Origin: Deltaproteobacteria bacterium
Lineage (GTDB): Bacteria > Desulfobacterota > Syntrophobacteria > Syntrophobacterales > Syntrophobacteraceae
Assembly (NCBI GenBank): GCA_021813685.1
Contig: JAKAJS010000161.1
Span: 1 to 36,459, forward strand
Direction: 5' to 3'
DNA: 36,459 nucleotides
Shown piece after piece: positions 23,278-29,316 of this stretch. Made by a program: the position numbers and the translations under genes. Under the pieces are notes generated by a model. The model was given only the letters and a program-made list of their open reading frames with translations. It was not told the DNA's origin and searched no databases. Within the stretch, counting starts at the first letter, position 1. Every line of letters starts with the position of its first letter.

Positions 23278-23603
23278 TGCCATTTCAGGTATTCCTGACC
23301 GACGACGCTGTCCGTGATCTGGAAGATTTATACGATTACATCGAAAAGCACGATGCACCAGGAAAGGCGAATTATGTTCTCGAACAGATTGAAAAGGGAT
23401 TCGCCAGTCTGTCTGAAAATCCCCAACGCGGAACCTGCCCCAAGGAACTGCTGACCATTGGAATTCGGGAGTACCGGAAGATTTTTTTCAAACCATACCG
23501 CATCATTTATGGTGTCATGGCCGAGGCGGTCTACGTCATGGTGATCGCCGACGGTCGACGGGATATGCAGACGCTGCTTCAACGCCGCTTGCTGCTTGGA
23601 TGA
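23277..23603 (+). CDS. type II toxin, RelE/ParE family
   Basis: 108 residues of normal RelE/ParE length: FQVFLTDDAVRDLEDLYDYIEKHD, ENPQRGTCPKELLTIGIREYRKIFFKPYRIIY (key residues NPxRG, EYR and YRIIY) and ADGRRDMQTLLQRRLL. The ERRxYR-like strand and the terminal R-R-D-x-Q-T-L-L pattern match ParE-type proteins, which poison gyrase, although some relatives cut mRNA; the target cannot be decided here. All family positions look intact, so the pair is probably functional. It may stabilise the adjacent mobile DNA. Confidence 0.9.
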   Translation: MPFQVFLTDDAVRDLEDLYDYIEKHDAPGKANYVLEQIEKGFASLSENPQRGTCPKELLTIGIREYRKIFFKPYRIIYGVMAEAVYVMVIADGRRDMQTLLQRRLLLG

Positions 23604-23827
23604 CCTTTAGGTGAATTTTATGGTATAGTGGCTGCAATGAGAGCAATGCAGGGAACCCTGTTGACCAGTCGGACCGACGGGCAATCCCGAAGTGCACTTT
23701 TGGTGGTACAGATGTGCTCAGGCAGGATAAAATAGTTGGCTCTCCCCATACCGGGCCGCTGAAATTTTGCGGTGGGAGATTTTCCCTGTGGCAACCTGTT
23801 GTAGGGAGTCAGGATAAACGGACAGAG
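23604..23827 (+). other. gene-free stretch with several small hairpins
   Basis: No ORF or known RNA gene is recognised in these 224 bases. A TATAGT hexamer lies near 23624. Downstream, short pairings occur: GTCGG-A-CCGAC and the mutually exclusive CGGG-CAAT-CCCG near 23669-23690, and CTCCC...ACCG with CGGT-GGGAG at about 23741-23777. The first T-run terminator downstream is at 23885-23909. The region could encode a small RNA or be the remains of an older insertion; neither can be proved here. Confidence 0.3.
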
Positions 23828-23884
23828 TGAGGGGATTTTTTTCAGAATAAATTGACAGGTAGTTCATTATTGTCGGAATAAATG

Positions 23885-23909
23885 GGCCTCACGGAAGAGG
23901 CCTTTTTTT
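23885..23909 (+). terminator. intrinsic terminator at the transposon left end
   Basis: GGCCTC-acggaa-GAGGCC (23885-23902) followed by seven T. Classical rho-independent form on the plus strand. It would stop transcripts entering from the toxin-antitoxin side or end a small RNA made from the preceding gap. Confidence 0.8.
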
Positions 23910-23917
23910 ATTTAGAA

Positions 23918-23974
23918 GGGGCGGTGAGTTCTGCGAAAACTCCCGCCCCGCAAACAACGGGTACAGTAGTACCC
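23918..23974 (+). promoter_or_regulatory. two strong hairpins in the leader of the DUF6431 gene
   Basis: GGGGCGG plus GAGTT pair with AACTC plus CCGCCCC (23918-23949; 12 pairs with one bulged T), and GGGTAC-agta-GTACCC is perfect (23959-23974). They lie between the terminator at 23885 and the ATG at 23989, with a GGTG ribosome site just after the second. Such structured leaders can keep transposition genes silent when transcribed from outside; this is inference. Confidence 0.55.
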
Positions 23975-23988
23975 ACAAAGGTGAAGCG

Positions 23989-24231
23989 ATGATACTGCCT
24001 GCTGTTGTCGTTCTCAAGGATATTTACGAGAAGGGTCGGGATTATGTGTGGCCCAGGCCGGAAGTTTGTCCGAAGTGCAAGGAAAGGAGGCCGTGGGGAC
24101 ATGGTTTCGTCTTGGCCTACTTTGAGGGGTTCGCATCGGCCCTTTTTTTGCGCCGCTATCGTTGCCCGCAATGCGGCTGTGTGATTCGCCTCAGGCCGCA
24201 GGGTCACTTTTCCCGTGCGAAAAGAAGATGA
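23989..24231 (+). CDS. DUF6431-type zinc-ribbon transposon protein, probably truncated
   Basis: 80 residues with two CxxC knuckles, CPKC at about 28-31 and CPQCGC at about 59-64, and the DUF6431 context RRYRCPQCGCVIRLRPQGHFSR. DUF6431 proteins accompany DDE transposases and ExeA-like ATPases in mobile elements and probably bind DNA. Family members are usually longer after this point; here the frame ends 8 residues later and the next gene fragment starts in another frame with a 4-base overlap, so the deletion that removed the transposase likely also cut this gene. Confidence 0.65.
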   Translation: MILPAVVVLKDIYEKGRDYVWPRPEVCPKCKERRPWGHGFVLAYFEGFASALFLRRYRCPQCGCVIRLRPQGHFSRAKRR

Positions 24232-24662
24232 AGCTCGTACTCGTTGTCGACGAGGCATCGCTTCTGCGGTTGGAAGTTTTCGCGGAGATCCACACCCTGT
24301 GTCAGTTCGATCTCGATTCCAAACCGTGGTTGCCGATCGTTTTCGCCGGACAGGCGCACCTTATAGATAAGCTGATGTATCCGGGATCAAAGCCCCTGGC
24401 CTCAAGAATCGTTGCAAGGTCCCATCTTGAAGGCGCCGACCGCAATCAGATGGAAAGCTATCTTTTGCATCACCTCAAACTGGCCGGGATAAAAAGAAAC
24501 CTTTTTGAAGAAGCCGCCGTCACGGCCATCCACCAGGGCTCGGCGGGGCTTTTCAGGAAGGCGAACCACCTGGCCAGAGGCTCGCTCATAGCCGCGGCTC
24601 AAAGCCAATGCGCGGTAGTGGGCTCAGAACACGTGCGGATCGCTTCCACCGAGCTTTTTTGA
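24228..24662 (+). pseudogene. C-terminal half of an ExeA/TniB-like AAA ATPase
   Basis: 144 residues starting at MKLVLVVDEASLL, the Walker B strand with DEA. Then sensor and lid parts follow: PIVFAGQAHLIDKL, SRIVARSHLEGADRNQME, GIKRNLFEEAAVTAIHQ, GLFRKANHLARGSLIAAA. The Walker A loop and the N-terminal half are missing, so it cannot bind ATP on its own. Full proteins are about 260-280 residues. They act with DDE transposases to select target DNA, in the way TniB or TnsC do. The cut falls at the junction with the DUF6431 gene. Confidence 0.8.
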
Positions 24663-24682
24663 AGATCATGAAAAAGATCTTC
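24661..24682. repeat. inverted repeat over a start codon
   Basis: GAAGATC (24661-24667) and GATCTTC (24676-24682) form a perfect 7-bp palindrome with the ATG of the primase-domain gene in the loop. In RNA it would expose or hide the start codon; on DNA it could be a protein site. Confidence 0.5.
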
Positions 24683-25477
24683 CGAAAGATCGGCGACTAC
24701 TTCGGTTTTTCCTGGCGGTTGGCTGTTTTGGACCTGGAAAAGGGGCGCTGGATCGTAGAGCCCACCCCGGAAAGGATCGGCTACCTCAAAGCCGAAAACG
24801 CCAACGGCAGGCATATCCTTATGCAACCGGCCGATGAGTCCCGGTATTTACTCGCCGATGACCTTTGCTGGGAACGGATATGCCGGCAGCACAGACACAG
24901 CAACAGCACCTGGAAGCCGGGGCGGATGGTGGTTGAGACCTCGCCTCAAAACTACCAGGTGTGGATTCGATGCCAAGAAGAATTATCCCTTGCTCAAAAG
25001 CGCTACTGGTTAAAAAGGCTTGGCAGCGACCCCGGAGCGGCCCCGAACAACCGATGGGGTCGCTGTCCAGGCTTCCGCAACCGCAAAGACAAACATCGCC
25101 AAGCAAACGGGCAATACCCCCTCGCCAAGCTGATCTGGATAGATTGGACCTCGCAGGCTCGAGTACCACCAATAATCGTAGGGGCGCCGATTCCTGATGA
25201 GACTCTTTCCCATCCACCCCCAAGGGGGGCTGCGTGTCATAGGAATAATATCTGCCGCTCGGACTATGACAGAGGAGGTGAGTCCCAGACCGATTTTGCT
25301 TATGCTTTGGCGCTCGCCCGCAGGGGGCATGGAGAAGATGAAATCCGCAGTCGCTTGTTGTCGGAGAGAACATGTTGGGACAATCATGCCGGCCACAGAA
25401 GGATCGATCTTTATCTGGATAGAACCATCAGAAAGGCAAAAAAAATCGCAGAGAAAACGCGGCATCCGTCCAAATAA
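24668..25477 (+). CDS. RepB-type DNA-primase-domain protein (transposon cargo)
   Basis: 269 residues from the ATG at 24668, 5 bases after the ATPase fragment. The RepB_primase-like domain spans about 15-175: LAVLDLEKGRWIVEPTPERIGYL (key residues DLEKG), NGRHILMQPAD, VVETSPQNYQVWI (the S-P-x-N-Y-Q strand) and RWGRCPGFRNRKDKH. The C-terminal segment (about 205-265) reads SDYDRGGESQTDFAYALALARRGHG with a helical tail. Such proteins occur on plasmids and in DDE/ExeA transposons. It seems complete, unlike its neighbours. A role in element replication or regulation is inferred. Confidence 0.75.
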   Translation: MKKIFRKIGDYFGFSWRLAVLDLEKGRWIVEPTPERIGYLKAENANGRHILMQPADESRYLLADDLCWERICRQHRHSNSTWKPGRMVVETSPQNYQVWIRCQEELSLAQKRYWLKRLGSDPGAAPNNRWGRCPGFRNRKDKHRQANGQYPLAKLIWIDWTSQARVPPIIVGAPIPDETLSHPPPRGAACHRNNICRSDYDRGGESQTDFAYALALARRGHGEDEIRSRLLSERTCWDNHAGHRRIDLYLDRTIRKAKKIAEKTRHPSK

Positions 25478-25712
25478 CGCGTTTGTTCCATTTAATCAGA
25501 AAAAATCAGACCATTTAATTTGAAATCCGACAGCAGAGCTTCGCGACTCAACAATATTGCCCCCGGGCTCCCCCTCCCGGTTCATCATTTTGATTTCCTT
25601 CCGCCCTGATTTGGGCTATTGATTACTCCTCCCACGACTTCCTCGCAGGGGGCGCGCGGGGGCGGCCTTCTGCCCCGGCCGGTGGAACGTTTCGAATCCG
25701 GAGAGCAATTCC
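25478..25712 (+). other. transposon right end and upstream region of the DUF945 gene
   Basis: Holds the two inverted 13-mers (25488-25500 and 25511-25523) and TCCGACA (25526-25532). From about 25640 GC-rich repeat-like sequence (CAGGGGGCGCGCGGGGGCGG, 25648-25667) lies about 45 bases before the DUF945 start codon, resembling the placement of the hairpin repeats before the genes at 15679 and 35852. No coding sequence. Confidence 0.5.
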
Positions 25713-27095
25713 ATGAAGAGAATCCTGACGGTTGCACTATCCGTTTTATTTATTTTGGGGCTCGCCTACGGAGGGGCCAGTTACTGGATCGGGAGTCAGG
25801 CGCGCAGGTTCCATGACCAGAGCATCGCGCGAATAAACGGGTCAAAAGATCTCAAGGCATCGGTTATCAGCTATACACGCGGCCTTTTCAGCTCCAGGGC
25901 GATAACCCGGCTCACGGTAAGGCCTTCCCGAAAGGGCAGTCCCATCAGTTTCGAAGTCGTTGACACGATCTATAACGGCCCCTTTGTCTTTTTGCATGAC
26001 CCGCACCTCCGGGACGGCCTTCGACCCGTTATGGCGGTCGTTCGGACGCGGCTTGCACCCGGCCCGGACACGGGAGCGGTGCTCAAAGAAATCCCCGAGC
26101 TTGCCTACGCCGAGGTGCTGACGGTGCTCACGCTGGGCGGCAATGCCTCCTCCTATCTGGATATCCCTGCTTTCCAACACAGTTTCCCGGACCACAAGGG
26201 CGGACAAACAGCGGTGAAATGGGGCGGCCTCACCGGCAAGATCCACTTCGACTCCCGGCTCTCGAAGGCCGACGGCTCGCTAAACTGTCCCTCGCTGCTC
26301 GTCTCGGGGCAGGACGGTCAGCTGCAAGTAGAAAACGTACGCGGGCGATTCGGTTCCCACCCCGGAATACAGGGAATAACCGTAGGATCGACTTCTGTCT
26401 CCATAGGCGACATCAAATCGATAAAAGACGGCCATAGCGTGTTCACCCTGAGTTCAGCAGATCTGCGCGCCCAATCCAGGGTCGAGGGGAAAAAAATTAG
26501 CGGCTCCATTCGACTCGATTTTGGCAAACTCGACACGGGCGGCCTGGGGCTTGGCCCCTTTGCGATCGATATCGAGGCTCGAAGGCTGGATGCGGGGGTT
26601 CTCGCCAGGTTTCAAAAACTAGCCCCGGTCTTGCAGCGGGAGGAAATACAAAACGATAAGGCGGCAAAATACCAGGCGAGGATACTGCTGCTCAAAATGG
26701 CGGCCGATCTGCTCGCAGGGCGCCCGGAACTGGAGATAAAACAGCTCGATTTGAGAACGGAGAAAGGAGACCTCACCGGCACGGCCAGGCTTGGTTTTGA
26801 CGGTGCAGACAAGGGGTTTTCCCGAAACATCCTGCTGCTTTTGGCGAGTATGGATGCGAACGCTCAACTCTCCGTCTCCCAGGCGCTTTTCTATTTCGTC
26901 GCTCAAAATGCGCTCGATAAAAATGGGGCTTCCGGTGCGGATCAGGCCAAGACGGACGCTGCAAACCTCGCCGCACGTTTTTTGGCCGCAAAGTATATGA
27001 TTTCCGAGGCGGGGGCCTTCAAATCCAGCGCTGCCTTCAAACACGGGGTTCTCACCGTCAACGGGAGCAGGCTGGGACTTTCAAAACTGCCCTGA
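25713..27095 (+). CDS. DUF945 (YdgA-like) exported protein
   Basis: 460 residues: an N-terminal signal anchor (about 1-24, ILTVALSVLFILGLAYGGASYWIG) then the DUF945 pattern GSQARRFHDQSIARIN, SYTRGLFSSRAITRLTVRP and YNGPFVFL, and a long beta-rich body ending FKHGVLTVNGSRLGL. YdgA-like proteins are periplasmic or inner-membrane-anchored, function unknown. The conserved H/Q-rich N-terminal motif and the final NG-x-L strand are present. No operon partner is close; the next gene is 188 bases downstream. The length is close to the family norm. Confidence 0.85.
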   Translation: MKRILTVALSVLFILGLAYGGASYWIGSQARRFHDQSIARINGSKDLKASVISYTRGLFSSRAITRLTVRPSRKGSPISFEVVDTIYNGPFVFLHDPHLRDGLRPVMAVVRTRLAPGPDTGAVLKEIPELAYAEVLTVLTLGGNASSYLDIPAFQHSFPDHKGGQTAVKWGGLTGKIHFDSRLSKADGSLNCPSLLVSGQDGQLQVENVRGRFGSHPGIQGITVGSTSVSIGDIKSIKDGHSVFTLSSADLRAQSRVEGKKISGSIRLDFGKLDTGGLGLGPFAIDIEARRLDAGVLARFQKLAPVLQREEIQNDKAAKYQARILLLKMAADLLAGRPELEIKQLDLRTEKGDLTGTARLGFDGADKGFSRNILLLLASMDANAQLSVSQALFYFVAQNALDKNGASGADQAKTDAANLAARFLAAKYMISEAGAFKSSAAFKHGVLTVNGSRLGLSKLP

Positions 27096-27193
27096 AGCAC
27101 AGCTCTTGTGTTCCGTTTTCTCCTCATTATATTTACTGCGTGAGCAGTGACCAGCCGTAGGCCCTGGAACGATCGGAGGACTTGCACTTAAGT

Positions 27194-27212
27194 CCCCCTT
27201 TGGAAAAGGGGG
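27194..27212. repeat. CCCCCTTT palindrome
   Basis: CCCCCTTT-GGA-AAAGGGGG, a perfect 8-bp stem, followed by more G. Same type as the weaker palindrome at 1043-1059. It lies in the 188-base gap between the DUF945 and DUF5752 genes and is probably a dispersed repeat. Confidence 0.6.
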
Positions 27213-27283
27213 GGAAACCGGTCCTGTGACTCTGCGCCCTTTCGTTTCTGTTTTGCCTCTAAACATCCGGGAATCAGGAACAG

Positions 27284-27976
27284 ATGATCGACGCGAACAA
27301 ACCCGCCCTCAATCCTTTCTGGTTCCATGAATGTGTCGTTTTGACCATGCCCACGGGAAGGACTGCGGTAAACCTGCGGGAGATGCTGCAGGTCGTGCGT
27401 GAGATTGACGCCTCGGTTCTCTCCTATCACCTGTGGCAGTCGCGCATGTCGATCGTTCATCCCGAAGTCGAATATACGAACGATTTTGCCCTGTGGGCCG
27501 CAAATTCCCTGCAGGACATCCGGCTGGCGGAAAAGCTGAGCGTAATCGACCCATTCAGCTACGAAGATATGGAAGAAATCCGGGAGGTGATAGCCGAGGT
27601 CCTGGAGGGGTACATGTGGGACCTTCCCTCCGTTCCGTGGGCCAGGCCGGGGTTCGAGTTCCACTTCTGCCAGGCCTCGACGGTCGTGCTGCTTCGCTCG
27701 CGAATCGTCGCGGGCACGCTCGACGAGTTCCGTTCGGGGCTTTCCATCGTAGGCGCCGATTCGATCTATTATCACTTCGTGGATGCGCGCTGGCGCTTGA
27801 GGAAATTGAAAACCGACGACTTTTCCATCTGGCTGCGGGACTCCTTCGGTCTGCCTGAGCTGGTTTCGGCCATTCAGGGCATCGACGTGTGGTTTTCCAC
27901 ACTCGAAGACATTCGCCAAAAGATCCTGGACCTGATTGACAGCTATGTAGAGAATCCCGATGACTACACGCCTTGA
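27284..27976 (+). CDS. DUF5752 family protein beside trehalose genes
   Basis: 230 residues: FWFHECVVLTMPTGRTAVNLREML, YHLWQSRM, EYTNDFALWAANSL (all quoted in parts) are family features; a second half with DSIYYHFVDARWRL and DFSIWLRDSFGL follows. The His/Trp/Asp-rich motifs suggest an enzyme or sugar-binding protein, but DUF5752 has no proven function. It overlaps the TreT-like gene by 17 bases and so is translationally linked to it. A role in alpha-glucan or trehalose metabolism is inferred only from the neighbourhood. Confidence 0.8.
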   Translation: MIDANKPALNPFWFHECVVLTMPTGRTAVNLREMLQVVREIDASVLSYHLWQSRMSIVHPEVEYTNDFALWAANSLQDIRLAEKLSVIDPFSYEDMEEIREVIAEVLEGYMWDLPSVPWARPGFEFHFCQASTVVLLRSRIVAGTLDEFRSGLSIVGADSIYYHFVDARWRLRKLKTDDFSIWLRDSFGLPELVSAIQGIDVWFSTLEDIRQKILDLIDSYVENPDDYTP

Positions 27977-29207
27977 CGAACTCAAAACGGTTGCCGGAGC
28001 CGCGGTTATCGACCAGTTGCGCCGAATGGCGGATCGTCTGGGGCCGCTTCGCCTGGTGCATATCAATTCCACCCGCATCGGGGGCGGAGTGGCCGAATTG
28101 CTCATCGGCATCATCCCCTTGTGGAAAGAGCTGGGAGTCGATGCCCGCTGGGAAGTCATCGAGGGCGATCAGGCGTTTTTCGAAGTCACCAAGGCGATGC
28201 ACAACGCCCTCCAGGGCTTCAAGGCCAATATCGGCAAGCCGATGTTCGATCACTACATCGAAATCAATCGCCAGAATGCGGAACGGCTCCGTTTCGAGGC
28301 CGATTTCGTGGTTGTAAACGATCCTCAGCCAGCCTATCTGATCCGGTTCATTCGTTCTCAGGCCGGCACATGGATCTGGAGATGCCACATAGACGCTTCC
28401 AGGCCGGATCGGCATATCTGGAGATTTTTGCGGGAGGCCGTAAAGGACTACGACGCCTCCATCTTTTCCATGCCCGGTTTTTCCCGGAACCTTCCCCACC
28501 CCCAGTACCTGGTCTATCCTTCAATTGATCCGCTAAGCGACAAAAACCGGGAGCTTTCCGCCGAGGAAGTCTCGGCGGTGCTGGACCGGCTGAAGATCGA
28601 AAGAGACAAGCCGATAATTTTGCAGGTCTCCCGGTTCGATTCGTTCAAAGATCCCCTGGGAGTCATCGAGGCGTTTCGCATGGTGCGGGCCCACACGCCC
28701 TGCCGGCTCGTGCTGGTGGGAGGCGAGGCCACCGACGATCCGGAGGGGCCAAGGATCTATGCCCAGGTTCAGGAAGCCGCCCACGGGGAACACGACATCA
28801 ATCTCCTGCTCCTGCCCCCGGAAAGCCACTATGAAGTTAACGCCCTGCAGCGGGCCGCCGATATCATCGTGCAAAAATCCGTGCGCGAGGGCTTCGGGCT
28901 GACCGTCACCGAGGCCATGTGGAAGGGAAAACCCGTGATCGGCGGGGCGGCGGGAGGCATAGTGCTCCAGCTGCGCAATTTTCGAACCGGATTTCTGGTC
29001 CACTCGCCGGAGGGCTGCGCCCTTCGCATCCGCTACCTTCTCCGCCACCCCGAAGTGGGAAAACGCATGGGCAAACTCGCCAAAGAGTTCGTGCGAAACC
29101 ACTTTCTCGTGACTCGAAACCTCAGGGATTATCTCTCCCTGATGCTTCTGTGCAAAGGACCGGGAAGCAGCGCCGGGGGCAAACCCGGCCGGTCCGTCAT
29201 ATTATAG
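27960..29207 (+). CDS. treT: GT4 glycosyltransferase, trehalose synthase (TreT)-like
   Basis: 415 residues in two Rossmann-like halves. N-terminal half: LRLVHINSTRIGGGVAELL, the G-G-G-V-A-E nucleotide-sugar loop, then EVIEGDQAFFEVTKAMHNALQG and the acceptor-site strand WIWRCHID. C-terminal half: IILQVSRFDSFKDPLGVI and the GT4 E-x7-E motif SVREGFGLTVTEAM. These are features of TreT, which makes trehalose from an NDP-glucose and glucose. The length is normal and the conserved residues are present. It is coupled to DUF5752 and followed by treY after a heptamer repeat. Confidence 0.85.
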   Translation: MTTRLDELKTVAGAAVIDQLRRMADRLGPLRLVHINSTRIGGGVAELLIGIIPLWKELGVDARWEVIEGDQAFFEVTKAMHNALQGFKANIGKPMFDHYIEINRQNAERLRFEADFVVVNDPQPAYLIRFIRSQAGTWIWRCHIDASRPDRHIWRFLREAVKDYDASIFSMPGFSRNLPHPQYLVYPSIDPLSDKNRELSAEEVSAVLDRLKIERDKPIILQVSRFDSFKDPLGVIEAFRMVRAHTPCRLVLVGGEATDDPEGPRIYAQVQEAAHGEHDINLLLLPPESHYEVNALQRAADIIVQKSVREGFGLTVTEAMWKGKPVIGGAAGGIVLQLRNFRTGFLVHSPEGCALRIRYLLRHPEVGKRMGKLAKEFVRNHFLVTRNLRDYLSLMLLCKGPGSSAGGKPGRSVIL

Positions 29208-29306
29208 TTGCTGGTTGCTGGTTGCTAGTCAACTGGAAACCAGCAACCTGCGACTAGCAACTGGAAACCAGCAACCAGCAACCAGAAACCAGAAACTAGA
29301 AACTAC
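29207..29306. repeat. ACCAGCA-type heptamer simple repeat
   Basis: Imperfect tandem ACCAGCA/ACCAGAA/ACTAGAA units, with the opposite-strand form GTTGCTG at the left (29207-29227), so the two halves can also pair as a long inverted repeat. It fills the 109-base gap between the TreT-like gene and treY and ends just before the GGAG ribosome site of treY. Confidence 0.75.
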
Positions 29307-29316
29307 TGGAGCCTAC

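Larger units (their letters stand above)
23842..25532 (+). mobile_element. internally deleted transposon with multiple 13-bp end repeats
   Basis: Four copies of a TCNGAWTAAATGG-like 13-mer bound the segment: 23842-23854 and 23873-23885 in direct order on the left (31-bp period), and 25488-25500 and 25511-25523 inverted on the right. Copies share 10-11 of 13 bases. TGTCGGA at 23871-23877 recurs inverted as TCCGACA at 25526-25532. Multiple subterminal transposase sites are a feature of Tn7/Mu/Tn552-type elements. Inside are a DUF6431 protein, half of an ExeA/TniB-like ATPase and a RepB primase-domain protein; the DDE transposase is missing. The exact left end is uncertain. Confidence 0.7.

Noticed and set aside
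23604-23827. Known structural RNA (6S, SRP, tmRNA, RNase P) or riboswitch
   Set aside because: I checked for their hallmark motifs by eye and saw none; left as an unassigned gap.
27188-28499. Two minus-strand frames of more than 300 codons
   Set aside because: Antisense to the DUF5752 and TreT-like genes, which carry family motifs and tight coupling.
29207-29306. CRISPR array
   Set aside because: The units are 7-base tandem repeats without spacers; no cas genes are near.
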